Positions 1 to 7,492 of a stretch of 11,804 nt of DNA are shown one piece after another (the first letter of the stretch is position 1; the number at the start of each line of letters is the position of its first letter). The stretch spans positions 1 through 11,804 of the forward strand of contig JABDPK010000060.1 in the NCBI GenBank assembly GCA_013042795.1. Reading direction: 5' to 3'. The notes below the pieces were generated by a model. That model did not search any database, was not told the DNA's origin, and saw only the letters and a list, made by a program, of their open reading frames with translations. A program made the translations under genes and the position numbers. The DNA comes from Saprospiraceae bacterium (GTDB taxonomy: Bacteria > Bacteroidota > Bacteroidia > Chitinophagales > Saprospiraceae).

Positions 1-941
1 AAAACATTTTCTTTGATACTGTTGTCATATGCAACTATTCCGCCTATAAAATACCGGGATGATCCTGGTATTGAAGTAAGTTTATGGGCCAGGTGCCCTC
101 CTGTACAACTCTCTGCTACAGCAAGGGATTTCCCATTATTTGTATACAATTCATTTAATGCTTCTTCGATTCTGGTTCTCCCTGATGCATAAACATATTT
201 TCCTAAGCTTTTTATTATCTTCTTTTCCAATTGTGTTAGAAGTGCCTTTTTGTTTCCGTTTCCTCGAAGTGTAAGCCTTACTTTCACTTCTCCAAGTCCG
301 GGAAGAAACGCTACCGAGATACCTGGTGGAATATGATCCGTGATGTCAGAAATTTTTTCTTCTACACGTGTCTCTCCAATCCCTATGGTTCTGATCGTTC
401 TGTGTTCTATGTACTGAAGCCTTTTTTCCGTGTTTAGAAAATCCTTTCTAAAACTGTTTTCAAAAATCCACTTCATTTCATACGGAACCCCGGGTAAAGA
501 AAGGATCATTTTGTCTTTTAAATTAAATAGCATCCCAGGAGCGGTCCCCATTTTGTTTGTAAGCAGGCGGACTCCTTGTGGCATATAGCATTGCAGTTTG
601 TGGGCTTTGGTCAGGGTAAAACCCACCTTATTAAAATATTGCTTAATTGACTGATACAGCTTTTCATCAAAATACATGTCGGCTCCGATCGTTTCCGCGA
701 TGGCTACTTTGGTAATATCGTCCTTAGTTGGTCCAAGCCCTCCGGTTAATATTACTAATTCTGAATTTTCGAGGCCTTGTTTTATCGCCTTGATTATGCT
801 TTCTTTTTTATCACTTATGGACATTGTAATAAGAACTTCCACACCCATCTCGGTCAGTTGTTGGCCCAGCCATGCAGAATTGGTATCTATTATCTGACCA
901 ATCAGTATCTCATCGCCAATTGTAACTATACTTGCTTTCAT
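1..941 (-). CDS. cinA: CinA / nicotinamide-nucleotide amidohydrolase, C-terminus off the left edge
   Basis: The frame is open from ATG at 941 to the window edge, giving 313 residues of a family usually a little over 400 long, so about the last 100 are outside. The N-terminal half is a MoCF-biosynthesis-like (COG1058) domain: MKASIVTIGDEILIG at the start and TGGLGPTKDD at residues 66-75. From about residue 255 the C-terminal PncC domain begins, with AESCTGG at 276-282 (the Ser is the proposed catalytic residue) and GGIVAYDN at 300-307. PncC-type domains deamidate nicotinamide mononucleotide to nicotinic acid mononucleotide in pyridine-nucleotide recycling; the N-terminal domain has been linked to ADP-ribose hydrolysis. 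It is cytoplasmic. The start codon overlaps the stop of the upstream biotin ligase gene (ATGA), so the two are probably co-transcribed and translationally coupled. Family assignment is firm; physiological role in this organism is inferred. Confidence 0.95.
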   Translation of the reverse strand, partial: MKASIVTIGDEILIGQIIDTNSAWLGQQLTEMGVEVLITMSISDKKESIIKAIKQGLENSELVILTGGLGPTKDDITKVAIAETIGADMYFDEKLYQSIKQYFNKVGFTLTKAHKLQCYMPQGVRLLTNKMGTAPGMLFNLKDKMILSLPGVPYEMKWIFENSFRKDFLNTEKRLQYIEHRTIRTIGIGETRVEEKISDITDHIPPGISVAFLPGLGEVKVRLTLRGNGNKKALLTQLEKKIIKSLGKYVYASGRTRIEEALNELYTNNGKSLAVAESCTGGHLAHKLTSIPGSSRYFIGGIVAYDNSIKENV

Positions 942-1690
942 TCCGGTATAATAAATCTAATTTCTCTAAAGTTATATGCCTGGGTATTACCTCCGCTACT
1001 TACACAAAGTCTGCCTTCATCGGATATGCCCTCTATCCTTCCTTCAAATTTTTCTTCTTGCTGATTGCAAAACATTAAGTTCTGACCCATGCCATACAAT
1101 TCTGACAAATAAGCGTTTTTAAGTTCAGCTGTCCTGGTTATGTAAAAATTAATTTTTTCTTCAAATAGGATCTGGAGTCTGAATAATAAGAGGAGCTTAT
1201 TATGCGCTTTTCCTGTAATCTGTTTAAGTGAAATCGGGTTGGGAAGATTGGCGGGGAATTCTGCCTGGTTAACATTGAGTCCTATTCCAAAAATACCGTG
1301 GGTAATGTTCATACCCCTGACAATATTCTGTATAAGAATCCCGCCAAGCTTGTTATTGTTTATGTAAATGTCATTTGGCCATTTAATCGTCATCTTTTCA
1401 TCTGGAAGAATTTCTTTTACCAGCGAGATAACAGAAAGCCCGAATATCATGTTAAGATCAAATTGATGTAAAACAGGATGTTTCAAGCGGACAATGAAGG
1501 AGGCTGTCAGGTTTTTTCCAGGCTCACTGTACCAAATCCTGCCAAATTGTCCTTTGCCATGTGTTTGATTGTCCGTATAAATGCAATAATGATCATCTGG
1601 ATTGCTTTTTGATACCAGTTCTTGTGCATACTGGTTGGTTGACTCTGTTTTTGGTAGATAAATGTATTTAGAAACCTTTATGGAGTTCAT
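938..1690 (-). CDS. birA: Biotin--[acetyl-CoA-carboxylase] ligase (BirA-type, catalytic only)
   Basis: This is a 250-residue biotin-protein ligase, which makes biotinyl-AMP and transfers biotin to a lysine of biotin-dependent carboxylases. The biotinyl-AMP loop is NQTHGKGQFGRIWYS at residues 41-55 (matching the GRGRxGRxW pattern loosely). KWPND at 103-107 carries the conserved lysine, KLGGIL is at 114-119 and GIGLNV at 135-140. A short C-terminal SH3-like domain fills about 205-248. There is no N-terminal helix-turn-helix, so it is a group I enzyme and should not act as a biotin-responsive repressor as in E. coli. I chose ATG at 1690; an in-frame TTG at 1699 would add three residues (MEQ) but leaves no reason to be preferred. 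It is the first gene of a minus-strand pair with cinA and is divergent from rsfS, an arrangement common in Bacteroidota. Confidence 0.95.
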   Translation of the reverse strand: MNSIKVSKYIYLPKTESTNQYAQELVSKSNPDDHYCIYTDNQTHGKGQFGRIWYSEPGKNLTASFIVRLKHPVLHQFDLNMIFGLSVISLVKEILPDEKMTIKWPNDIYINNNKLGGILIQNIVRGMNITHGIFGIGLNVNQAEFPANLPNPISLKQITGKAHNKLLLLFRLQILFEEKINFYITRTAELKNAYLSELYGMGQNLMFCNQQEEKFEGRIEGISDEGRLCVSSGGNTQAYNFREIRFIIPE

Positions 1691-1719
1691 CTGTTCCAAT
1701 GTCGGACATTTAATTTTAG

Positions 1720-1727
1720 TAAATTTG
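1720..1727 (+). promoter_or_regulatory. Candidate -7 promoter element for rsfS-ftsH
   Basis: TAAATTTG fits the Bacteroidota -7 consensus TAnnTTTG exactly and lies 25 bp before the rsfS TTG start, implying a leader of roughly 20 nt. No convincing TTTG -33 box is visible at the usual distance upstream, so this is only a candidate. The 62-bp region 1691-1752 must also hold the promoter for the divergent ligase gene, for which I see no good match. Confidence 0.3.
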
Positions 1728-1752
1728 AATTACAGTTAAACAGAAGTAAAGT

Positions 1753-2139
1753 TTGCATAAAGACACAGTATTAAAAAAGGATACCGCGAACAAGCTTGAA
1801 TTATTGGATCTCATTATTGACAGCATCCAGGATATTAAAGGTAAGAATATCGTGAAACTTGATATGCGAGAATTGGATGACGCTCCAACTGATTATTTTG
1901 TCATATGTGAAGGAGATTCGTCGACACAAATAAGTTCAATATCTGATAATATTGTAAAAAAAGTGAAAGAGGTGTTTGGCATCAAACCATCTCACATTGA
2001 AGGAAAATTACATTCAACCTGGGTTTTGGTAGATTATTTTGATGTAATCGTCCATGTTTTCTACCCTGAAACCAGAAGGTTTTATGAAATTGAAGAATTG
2101 TGGAGTGATGCAAAAACCACAGAATACCAAAACATATAA
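1753..2139 (+). CDS. rsfS: Ribosome silencing factor RsfS (Iojap/DUF143), TTG start
   Basis: The 128-residue product belongs to the RsfS/Iojap family, which binds ribosomal protein uL14 on the large subunit and blocks joining to the small subunit, lowering translation when nutrients are scarce. Family blocks are DYFVICEGDSSTQI at 47-60, WVLVDYFDVIVHVF at 90-103 and RRFYEIEELWSDA at 108-120, so the domain is complete. The start must be a non-ATG codon: an in-frame TAA lies at 1747-1749, TTG at 1753 is the first possible start, and the first in-frame ATG falls at residue 38, inside the conserved fold. ftsH follows after 31 bp on the same strand and is probably co-transcribed. The TTG start may keep expression low. 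Family is clear; exact start is inferred. Confidence 0.95.
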   Translation: MHKDTVLKKDTANKLELLDLIIDSIQDIKGKNIVKLDMRELDDAPTDYFVICEGDSSTQISSISDNIVKKVKEVFGIKPSHIEGKLHSTWVLVDYFDVIVHVFYPETRRFYEIEELWSDAKTTEYQNI

Positions 2140-2170
2140 TGATTTTGTGTTCTGCAAGTAAGAAATAGTT

Positions 2171-4162
2171 ATGAGCGAAAAAAATGAAGATAAAAATCCG
2201 AAGAAATTTGTCCTTAATTCATACTGGATTTATGGGCTGATAATCTTCTTTATCCTTGCATTGAACATTGTCACTCTGATCAATGGTAAAACTTCAGAGT
2301 TGACACCATATAAGTTCAAGGATATCGCCACCAAAGGTCATGTAGCCAAGGTGGATGTTATAAACAAAAACCTTGTAAGGGTATTTATCAAAAAAGACAG
2401 TCTGGTACATTACCCTGAAATAAAGGAAAACAATTTCAACGTGCAACAGCCTCATTTCGCCTTTGAAATCGGCGATGTTGCCTCTTTTGTTGCTATGGTA
2501 AATGAAATCAATACTACAAAAGGAAGTGTTTTAATTGATCCTGTATACAAAACAGAGCAAAATTACTGGGGAGCGGTTCTAAGCTGGGTAATTCCTTTAT
2601 TCCTTATAATCGGGTTATGGATTTTCTTTATGAGACGTGTTGGAACTGGTGCCGGTGGACCAGGAGCTCAAATCTTTAATATCGGTAAATCCAAAGCTAC
2701 ATTGTTTGACAACAATGCTGCGGTAACGGTTACCTTTAAAGATGTCGCCGGTCTTGAAGAGGCCAAAGAAGAAGTAATGGAAGTTGTGGACTTCCTTAAG
2801 AATCCTAAAAAATATACATCCCTTGGAGGAAAAATACCAAAAGGAGTTCTTTTGGTCGGTCCTCCGGGAACAGGTAAAACCCTACTTGCTAAAGCTGTGG
2901 CTGGTGAAGCCGCCGTTCCTTTCTTCTCAATTTCTGGTTCTGATTTTGTTGAGATGTTTGTTGGTGTTGGAGCTTCACGAGTCAGAGACTTGTTTAAACA
3001 AGCCAGGGAGAAAGCCCCTTGTATCGTTTTCATTGATGAGATCGATGCTATAGGTCGTGCTCGGGGTAAAGGTGCTATCCAGGGAGGCAACGACGAGCGG
3101 GAAAATACTTTGAATCAGCTTCTTGTCGAAATGGATGGTTTCAGTACCGACAAGGGAGTAATCCTTATGGCAGCAACGAACAGGCCCGACATCCTGGACA
3201 ATGCCTTGCTGAGACCTGGTCGTTTTGACAGGCAAATCGGAATTGACAGACCTGACCTAAAGGGAAGAGAAGCCATTTTTAAAGTGCATCTTAAAACCAT
3301 CAAAACTTCAAGTGAGATTGATCCCTATGCATTAGCCGAAATGACGCCGGGATTTGCTGGCGCAGATATCGCCAATGTTTGTAATGAGGCTGCTTTGGTA
3401 GCTGCCCGACGCAATAAATCGTCTGTAGAAATGGATGACTTTAACTATGCCCTGGACAGGGTAATTGGTGGCCTTGAAAAGAAGAACAAAATAATATCTC
3501 CAAGAGATAAAGAAATTATTGCTTTTCATGAGGCAGGACATGCGATTTGTGGATGGTATCTCCAACATGCTTCTCCGCTGGTTAAAGTAACAATCGTACC
3601 TCGTGGAATTGGTACTCTTGGATACGCACAATATTTGCCCAAAGAAGAATACATCACCAGGACGGAGCAACTGAAGGATCGTATGATTATGACTCTTGGT
3701 GGACGGGCTGCTGAAAAAATTGTATTTGACAAAATATCAACAGGAGCACAGAACGACCTGGATCAGGTTACAAAAATGGCCTACTCCATGATCTCTGTTT
3801 TTGGCATGAACAAACGTGTTGGAAACGTGTCCTTTTATGGTATGTCACAAGACAGCTTCAGCAAACCTTATTCTGATGAGACTGCCAGGTTAATAGATGA
3901 TGAGGTCAGAAAACTTATCGACGAACAATATCTAAAGGCACAGGAATTGCTCAAAGAAAGAAGGAACGAGCTTAATGTCCTGGCTCAACAATTGTTGGAA
4001 AATGAAGTTTTGTTAAAATCAGATGTGGAAAGACTGATAGGTCCAAGACCATTTCCTGATGTTGACGATTTTCATCCAACACTTAATGGTGGTGCTGATT
4101 CCAAATACAAGGAATTATTTGAAGACGAAGCCGAAAATGTAGAAGAAACAATAGAGGAGTAA
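2171..4162 (+). CDS. ftsH: ATP-dependent zinc metalloprotease FtsH
   Basis: This is a full-length (663 aa) FtsH, the membrane-anchored AAA+ protease that extracts and degrades damaged membrane proteins and short-lived regulators as a hexamer. Membrane segments are at about 17-37 and 134-153, flanking a periplasmic domain of about 95 residues. The AAA domain has Walker A GPPGTGKT at 230-237, pore loop MFVGVGA at 262-268, Walker B IVFIDEID at 285-292, and the second region of homology at about 336-354 with arginine fingers R348 and R351. The protease domain has HEAGH at 453-457, and D529 in [10 protein letters not shown] is the likely third zinc ligand. The C-terminal tail (about 625-663) is acidic and variable. 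All catalytic residues are present. The gene lies 31 bp after rsfS and its stop is 3 bp from the convergent response-regulator gene. Confidence 0.99.
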   Translation: MSEKNEDKNPKKFVLNSYWIYGLIIFFILALNIVTLINGKTSELTPYKFKDIATKGHVAKVDVINKNLVRVFIKKDSLVHYPEIKENNFNVQQPHFAFEIGDVASFVAMVNEINTTKGSVLIDPVYKTEQNYWGAVLSWVIPLFLIIGLWIFFMRRVGTGAGGPGAQIFNIGKSKATLFDNNAAVTVTFKDVAGLEEAKEEVMEVVDFLKNPKKYTSLGGKIPKGVLLVGPPGTGKTLLAKAVAGEAAVPFFSISGSDFVEMFVGVGASRVRDLFKQAREKAPCIVFIDEIDAIGRARGKGAIQGGNDERENTLNQLLVEMDGFSTDKGVILMAATNRPDILDNALLRPGRFDRQIGIDRPDLKGREAIFKVHLKTIKTSSEIDPYALAEMTPGFAGADIANVCNEAALVAARRNKSSVEMDDFNYALDRVIGGLEKKNKIISPRDKEIIAFHEAGHAICGWYLQHASPLVKVTIVPRGIGTLGYAQYLPKEEYITRTEQLKDRMIMTLGGRAAEKIVFDKISTGAQNDLDQVTKMAYSMISVFGMNKRVGNVSFYGMSQDSFSKPYSDETARLIDDEVRKLIDEQYLKAQELLKERRNELNVLAQQLLENEVLLKSDVERLIGPRPFPDVDDFHPTLNGGADSKYKELFEDEAENVEETIEE

Positions 4163-4165
4163 ATA

Positions 4166-4897
4166 TTATTCCACAACTTCTACTGACCGATCTATAAGCC
4201 TGAAACCATTTCCGTGAATATTAACTATTTCCAGTTTTTCATCACGGCTTAGGTACTTACGGAGCTTTGTTACAAAAACATCCATACTTCGTGCCGTAAA
4301 ATAATTATCCTCTCCCCAGATTTTAGTTAATGCCAGGGACCTGGGCAAAACGTCATTTTTATGTACACAGAATAAGCGTAACAAATGTGCTTCTTTTGGA
4401 GACAGATGGTCTTTATGGTGTTCTTTACTTCCGTTAAAGGTTAAAATACGTAGCGGATAATTAAAGTGAAAGTCTCCTAAAAGAAATTCTTTGACATCGT
4501 CTTTCGGGTCAGGTTTGGCACCTGATCTTCGAAGTATGGCCTGAACCCTTAATAACAATTCCTCGGAATTGAAAGGCTTTGTGATATAATCATCTGCTCC
4601 GATTTTGAATCCCTCCAGTACATCTTCTTTTAGAGACTTGGCAGTTAAAAATATCAAAGGAATATCCTTATCCTTTTCCCTTATATCTTTTGCAAGCGTA
4701 AATCCGTCTTTTTTTGGCATCATTACATCCAGAATACACAAATCAAAACTGCCTTTATTATATTTCATAAGACCTTCTTCACCGTCTTTGGCTAGATCTA
4801 CTTCATAATCGTGCATTTCCAAATAAGATCTTAAAACATCGCCGAAATTTTGATCATCTTCTACGAGCAGGATTTTTTGAGTTATTGTTTCTGACAT
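4166..4897 (-). CDS. rprY: OmpR-family response regulator, RprY-like
   Basis: The 243-residue protein has a receiver domain (about 8-122) and an OmpR/PhoB winged-helix DNA-binding domain (about 140-236). Receiver residues are intact: acidic pair D14/D15, phospho-acceptor D57 in ILDVMMP, T85 in FLTA and K107 in KPF. The output domain ends with SMDVFVTKLRKYL at 204-216 and a NIHGNGFRL wing at 226-234, a form typical of the Bacteroides RprY group. It is the downstream gene of a kinase-regulator operon, 46 bp after the kinase, and is the kinase's expected partner. It presumably binds direct repeats as a dimer; a candidate site lies upstream of the kinase gene at 6410-6426. The stop is 3 bp from the ftsH stop. 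Family and pairing are firm; the RprY name is by resemblance and the regulon is unknown. Confidence 0.95.
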   Translation of the reverse strand: MSETITQKILLVEDDQNFGDVLRSYLEMHDYEVDLAKDGEEGLMKYNKGSFDLCILDVMMPKKDGFTLAKDIREKDKDIPLIFLTAKSLKEDVLEGFKIGADDYITKPFNSEELLLRVQAILRRSGAKPDPKDDVKEFLLGDFHFNYPLRILTFNGSKEHHKDHLSPKEAHLLRLFCVHKNDVLPRSLALTKIWGEDNYFTARSMDVFVTKLRKYLSRDEKLEIVNIHGNGFRLIDRSVEVVE

Positions 4898-4943
4898 GAT
4901 ATTTCTAAAGTTTTACTTATTATTTAGATGAAGTTCTATATGA

Positions 4944-6359
4944 TTAGTCACTAAATTTAAAAGGAAAAAACAAAGTAAATGTACTTCCCTTATCTAATTC
5001 TGACTCTACTTTTACCATTCCTTTATGTGCATTCATAAGCGCTTTGACATAACTGAGTCCCAGGCCGAACCCTTTGATGTCATGCCTGTTTCCTGTATGG
5101 ACCCTATAAAATTTATCAAAAATATGCTTTAAAGACTCTTTTGACATACCTATTCCGTTATCCTGGATGATGACATTTACGCCATTTTCATAGTTCTCTG
5201 TTGTGATCGTAATTTCGGGTTTTTCTTTTGAATATTTCTCAGCATTGTCGAGTAAGTTATGTACGATATTTGATACATGCGTTAAATCGCCTTCAATATT
5301 TGGATAAACAGCGTTTAACTGCGTGATTAGGTACCCATCCCTTTTAATAACTTTTAACCGGGTGTTTTCCGAGGCCTGGAAGACAACGTCATTTATGTTA
5401 ACGTTTGTGATCTTCAATTCAAAGTCCTGTTTGTCGATCCTGGCCATCTGTAAAACTTTCTCAACCTGGTTAAGCATCCTTTTGTTTTCCTGCTTAATAA
5501 TTCCTGTAAACCGTTTGACCTTATTCACATCATTGATCACTGAATTGTTTGTGATCGAATCAGTCGCCAGGGATATCGTTGCAATCGGTGTTTTAAATTC
5601 ATGCGTCATATTGTTGATGAAATCTGTTTTCATCTCTGATACTTTTTTCTGCCTGAATATGATGAATATCGTATATGCAAAGCAAAACAGGATCAGTGTG
5701 GTAAATAGCAATGAGCTCAACATGGATGGCAACACTGAGGCCCATAACCAGCTGCGCTTGCTTGGAAAAAATATTTTCAGGTACCCGGTCAGGCTCTCCT
5801 CGTCGTTAAATAACTGGACCTTGTATTTAGAGTCATACAATCCGCGCGTCGCACCCACATAGGCAGGACTTGAGTTTCCTTCAACCTGTACGGCAAAATT
5901 TCCGTTGCGAATTACAAAATCATTATGCCTGTTTGAATATACACCATAATCATATTTCAGGCTTATTCCCTGGTCTTCAAGTTCTTCTTTGATATACCGG
6001 TCAAGATTCTCCTTGTCAATGTTTTCAAGCATTCCTTCCGGGTCAATGGTTCTGAGGATATCTGCAAACTGGAGATAATTTTGATCCTTAAGTAATATAT
6101 TGGAAATGAGTTTCGCGTTTTCCGAACTCAATGTGCTTGTTCTGTTTTGAGGTTTCCAGTAGTTCGTTACAAAGTCTTTGGTTTCTGTATCCTTCTGCAA
6201 CCTGGACTTGACCTTATTCATGGCCATGACAACCTTATCGTCAAAGTTCTTTTCATCAAGATCTACCTGGGCTTTTATCCAGACAAACTGCGTGACTGCA
6301 ATCCCAAAGAGTGCAGCACTCATCAAAATAATAATAGCCCAGATAATTTTCTTATTCAT
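4944..6359 (-). CDS. rprX: Sensor histidine kinase, RprX-like
   Basis: The 471-residue inner-membrane kinase has a membrane segment at about 5-28, a periplasmic sensor region of about 175 residues, and a second membrane segment at about 208-235. Its cytoplasmic core follows: H-box MTHEFKTPIA at 251-260 with phospho-acceptor H253; N-box NLLDNAEKYSKE at 368-379; G1 box QDNGIGMS at 399-406; F-box IFDKFYRV at 413-420; and G2 box GFGLGLS at 430-436. All are intact, so it should be active. There is no obvious HAMP or PAS domain. I chose ATG at 6359, which places a lysine pair just before the first membrane helix; an upstream in-frame TTG at 6374 would add five residues. It is transcribed first, with the response regulator gene 46 bp downstream. 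The sensed signal is unknown; the periplasmic domain resembles no ligand-binding fold I recognise. Confidence 0.95.
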   Translation of the reverse strand: MNKKIIWAIIILMSAALFGIAVTQFVWIKAQVDLDEKNFDDKVVMAMNKVKSRLQKDTETKDFVTNYWKPQNRTSTLSSENAKLISNILLKDQNYLQFADILRTIDPEGMLENIDKENLDRYIKEELEDQGISLKYDYGVYSNRHNDFVIRNGNFAVQVEGNSSPAYVGATRGLYDSKYKVQLFNDEESLTGYLKIFFPSKRSWLWASVLPSMLSSLLFTTLILFCFAYTIFIIFRQKKVSEMKTDFINNMTHEFKTPIATISLATDSITNNSVINDVNKVKRFTGIIKQENKRMLNQVEKVLQMARIDKQDFELKITNVNINDVVFQASENTRLKVIKRDGYLITQLNAVYPNIEGDLTHVSNIVHNLLDNAEKYSKEKPEITITTENYENGVNVIIQDNGIGMSKESLKHIFDKFYRVHTGNRHDIKGFGLGLSYVKALMNAHKGMVKVESELDKGSTFTLFFPFKFSD

Positions 6360-6375
6360 GCAGTCTAACTTCAAT

Positions 6376-6383
6376 CAAAGTTA
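6376..6383 (-). promoter_or_regulatory. Candidate -7 promoter element for the rprX-rprY operon
   Basis: On the minus strand this reads TAACTTTG, an exact match to TAnnTTTG, and its end lies 16 bp before the kinase ATG, giving a leader of about 10 nt. No TTTG -33 box stands 17-23 bp upstream; a promoter lacking that box and depending on an activator would fit the phased repeat located just beyond it. Confidence 0.35.
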
Positions 6384-6409
6384 AGTTTTCATAAAGGCTA
6401 ATGCATATC

Positions 6410-6426
6410 TTTAACTAAGATTTAAC
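6410..6426. promoter_or_regulatory. Candidate OmpR-family operator: TTTAAC direct repeat with 11-bp phasing
   Basis: TTTAAC at 6410-6415 is repeated exactly at 6421-6426 with a 5-bp spacer TAAGA, so the copies sit on the same helical face. OmpR/PhoB-type regulators usually bind as tandem dimers to direct repeats with this spacing. The site lies in the 92-bp region between the divergent rprX and mce genes, at about -40 to -56 from the inferred kinase transcription start. That would suit autoactivation by the RprY-like regulator. The region is AT-rich, so chance cannot be excluded. Confidence 0.35.
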
Positions 6427-6451
6427 CGCCCACATTTAAACAGAACATAAA

Positions 6452-6856
6452 ATGAAGAAAATCGAACATGTTGGAATAGCCGTCGAAAACATAGATGAAA
6501 GTGAAAAATTGTTTGAGGCTCTGTTTGATGTTGAACCATATAAACGAGAAATTGTAGAAGCTCAAAAGGTTTTGACTTCATTCATCAGGGTTGGTAACAA
6601 TAAAATAGAATTACTTCAGGCCACGAGTGAAGATAGCGTCATCCAAAAGTTTCTGGAAAAGAAAGGTCCAGGTTTTCATCATATTGCATTTGCGGTTACA
6701 GATATTCGTTCTGAAATGAAGAGATTAAAAGAACAGGGCTTTCGCCTGTTAAACGAAAGCCCTGTTGATGGTGCAGATAATAAAATTGTCTGCTTTCTTC
6801 ATCCCAAATCAACCAATGGTGTTCTCATTGAACTGGTCCAGGATAAGGAATCATAA
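6452..6856 (+). CDS. mce: Methylmalonyl-CoA epimerase
   Basis: The 134-residue protein is a single vicinal-oxygen-chelate fold of full family length. It interconverts (2S)- and (2R)-methylmalonyl-CoA, linking propionyl-CoA carboxylase and methylmalonyl-CoA mutase in propionate metabolism. The start KKIEHVGIAVENID, the middle KIELLQATS (51-59), GPGFHHIAFAV (72-82) and the end FLHPKSTNGVLIELVQ (115-130) are hallmarks of the epimerase rather than a glyoxalase. Likely metal ligands are H6, E53, H76 or H77, and E127. The gene is divergent from rprX, and its stop is separated by one base from the stop of the convergent DUF937 gene. A perfect 13-bp inverted repeat sits inside the coding sequence at 6732-6766. 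The mutase and carboxylase genes are not in this window. Confidence 0.95.
   Translation: MKKIEHVGIAVENIDESEKLFEALFDVEPYKREIVEAQKVLTSFIRVGNNKIELLQATSEDSVIQKFLEKKGPGFHHIAFAVTDIRSEMKRLKEQGFRLLNESPVDGADNKIVCFLHPKSTNGVLIELVQDKES
6732..6766 (-). terminator. Stem-loop in mce, probable antisense-strand terminator for the DUF937 gene
   Basis: Left arm AACAGGGCTTTCG (6732-6744) and right arm CGAAAGCCCTGTT (6754-6766) pair perfectly over 13 bp around a 9-nt loop. Read on the minus strand the stem is followed by a T-rich run (the tail reads TTCTTTTAA), the layout of an intrinsic terminator, whereas on the plus strand the stem is followed by GATGGTG. It begins 91 nt after the DUF937 stop codon, and the 1-bp gap between the two genes leaves no other place for a terminator. 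The function is inferred from geometry; the stem itself is seen directly. Confidence 0.5.
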
Positions 6857-6857
6857 A

Positions 6858-7472
6858 TTATCTCCTTAAGAAGTTGCCCAACATTTTCATGCCGATGCTT
6901 GCAACTTCATCAACCACTGAGCCGTCTCCATCCTTGTCTAGTAACTTGGTGAATATGTTTGCACCTTCATTCCTCTCAACGTGTACTTCCTGTGAACGAT
7001 TCAAAAATGAACGCAACCCGTCATTGTCCATTTGCTTTTGTTTTTTGTACCGTCCAAGTACACCTAAAACCATTGGTGCCAGTTTAACTAACATCCCCAT
7101 GCTCTGGTTTTTATCAAGTCCAGCCATTCTAGCCAGAACTTCTATCGCTGAATCCTGCTTTCCTCCTAAAAGGTGTCCCAGGATACCTGCACCATTCAAC
7201 TGTTTTGCGTTTTGCGGCTGCGATTTTCCTGTCATCAGTCCCATGATGTCATCAAGAAAAGATCCATCGTGGTCTCTTTCCAATGCACCCGAAAGACCAT
7301 TCAACGCAGAATCAGAAGAAGCAGCATTTTTAGATAATGCCGTCATCAAAACTGACATAGCAGCACTGGCAGCAGCATTTGTTTTTTTACTATCTCCTAT
7401 ATTAAGCTGGTTGTCTAATCCGTTTAATACTCCGTCAGATAGTTGCCATTGAAGTAAATCCATTAAGTCCAT
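6858..7472 (-). CDS. DUF937 domain protein with two acidic metal-binding-like loops
   Basis: The 204-residue protein matches the general pattern of DUF937 proteins. It is rich in Gly, Ala, Leu and Met, has helical segments such as NGAGILGHLLGG (93-104), and has a C-terminal LLDKDGDGSVVDEV block. No signal peptide or membrane segment is visible, so it is probably cytoplasmic. The loop D179-x-D181-x-D183-G-S-x-x-D188-E189 resembles an EF-hand or dockerin calcium loop. The same spacing occurs earlier as E65-x-D67-x-D69-G-S-x-x-D74-D75. The function of the family is not known to me. ATG at 7472 was chosen; ATG at 7463 (M4) is an alternative. It converges on mce with a 1-bp gap and is divergent from the glucosaminidase gene, 68 bp away. 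Confidence 0.85.
   Translation of the reverse strand: MDLMDLLQWQLSDGVLNGLDNQLNIGDSKKTNAAASAAMSVLMTALSKNAASSDSALNGLSGALERDHDGSFLDDIMGLMTGKSQPQNAKQLNGAGILGHLLGGKQDSAIEVLARMAGLDKNQSMGMLVKLAPMVLGVLGRYKKQKQMDNDGLRSFLNRSQEVHVERNEGANIFTKLLDKDGDGSVVDEVASIGMKMLGNFLRR
6870..6908. repeat. 8-bp inverted repeat at the 3' end of the DUF937 gene
   Basis: GAAGTTGC at 6870-6877 and GCAACTTC at 6901-6908 are perfect complements around a 23-nt spacer. It lies just downstream of the mce stop on the plus strand and inside the last codons of the DUF937 gene. Neither strand shows a T-run after it, so it does not look like an intrinsic terminator; it may be chance or a 3'-end-stabilising stem for the mce transcript. 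Confidence 0.25.
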
Positions 7473-7492
7473 AAATCACGTGTTTTTTTAAG

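Noticed and set aside
2668..3090. Minus-strand open frame of 140 codons inside ftsH
   Set aside because: It lies opposite the conserved AAA domain of ftsH, whose codon constraints explain the lack of stops.
4195..4251. Paired TAAGCC/GGCTTA arms just after the ftsH stop
   Set aside because: The 38-nt loop, bulged stem and lack of a T-run make it a poor terminator; probably chance.
4331..4347. Short GC-rich hairpin inside rprY as a terminator for ftsH
   Set aside because: The stem is six pairs with a bulge, and the T-run begins nine bases after it, too far for an intrinsic terminator.
5323..5862. Plus-strand open frame of 179 codons inside the histidine kinase gene
   Set aside because: It is antisense to intact kinase motifs and shows no domain or signal of its own.
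6360..6374. TTG start five codons upstream of the kinase ATG
   Set aside because: The ATG at 6359 gives a normal N-terminus just before the first membrane helix; the TTG version adds residues of no known use and would lie close to the -7 box.
6874..7452. Plus-strand open frame of 192 codons covering almost the whole DUF937 gene
   Set aside because: It is antisense to a gene with recognisable DUF937 features, has a Pro/Ser/Phe-rich shadow composition and would collide with the mce end; no known fold is visible.
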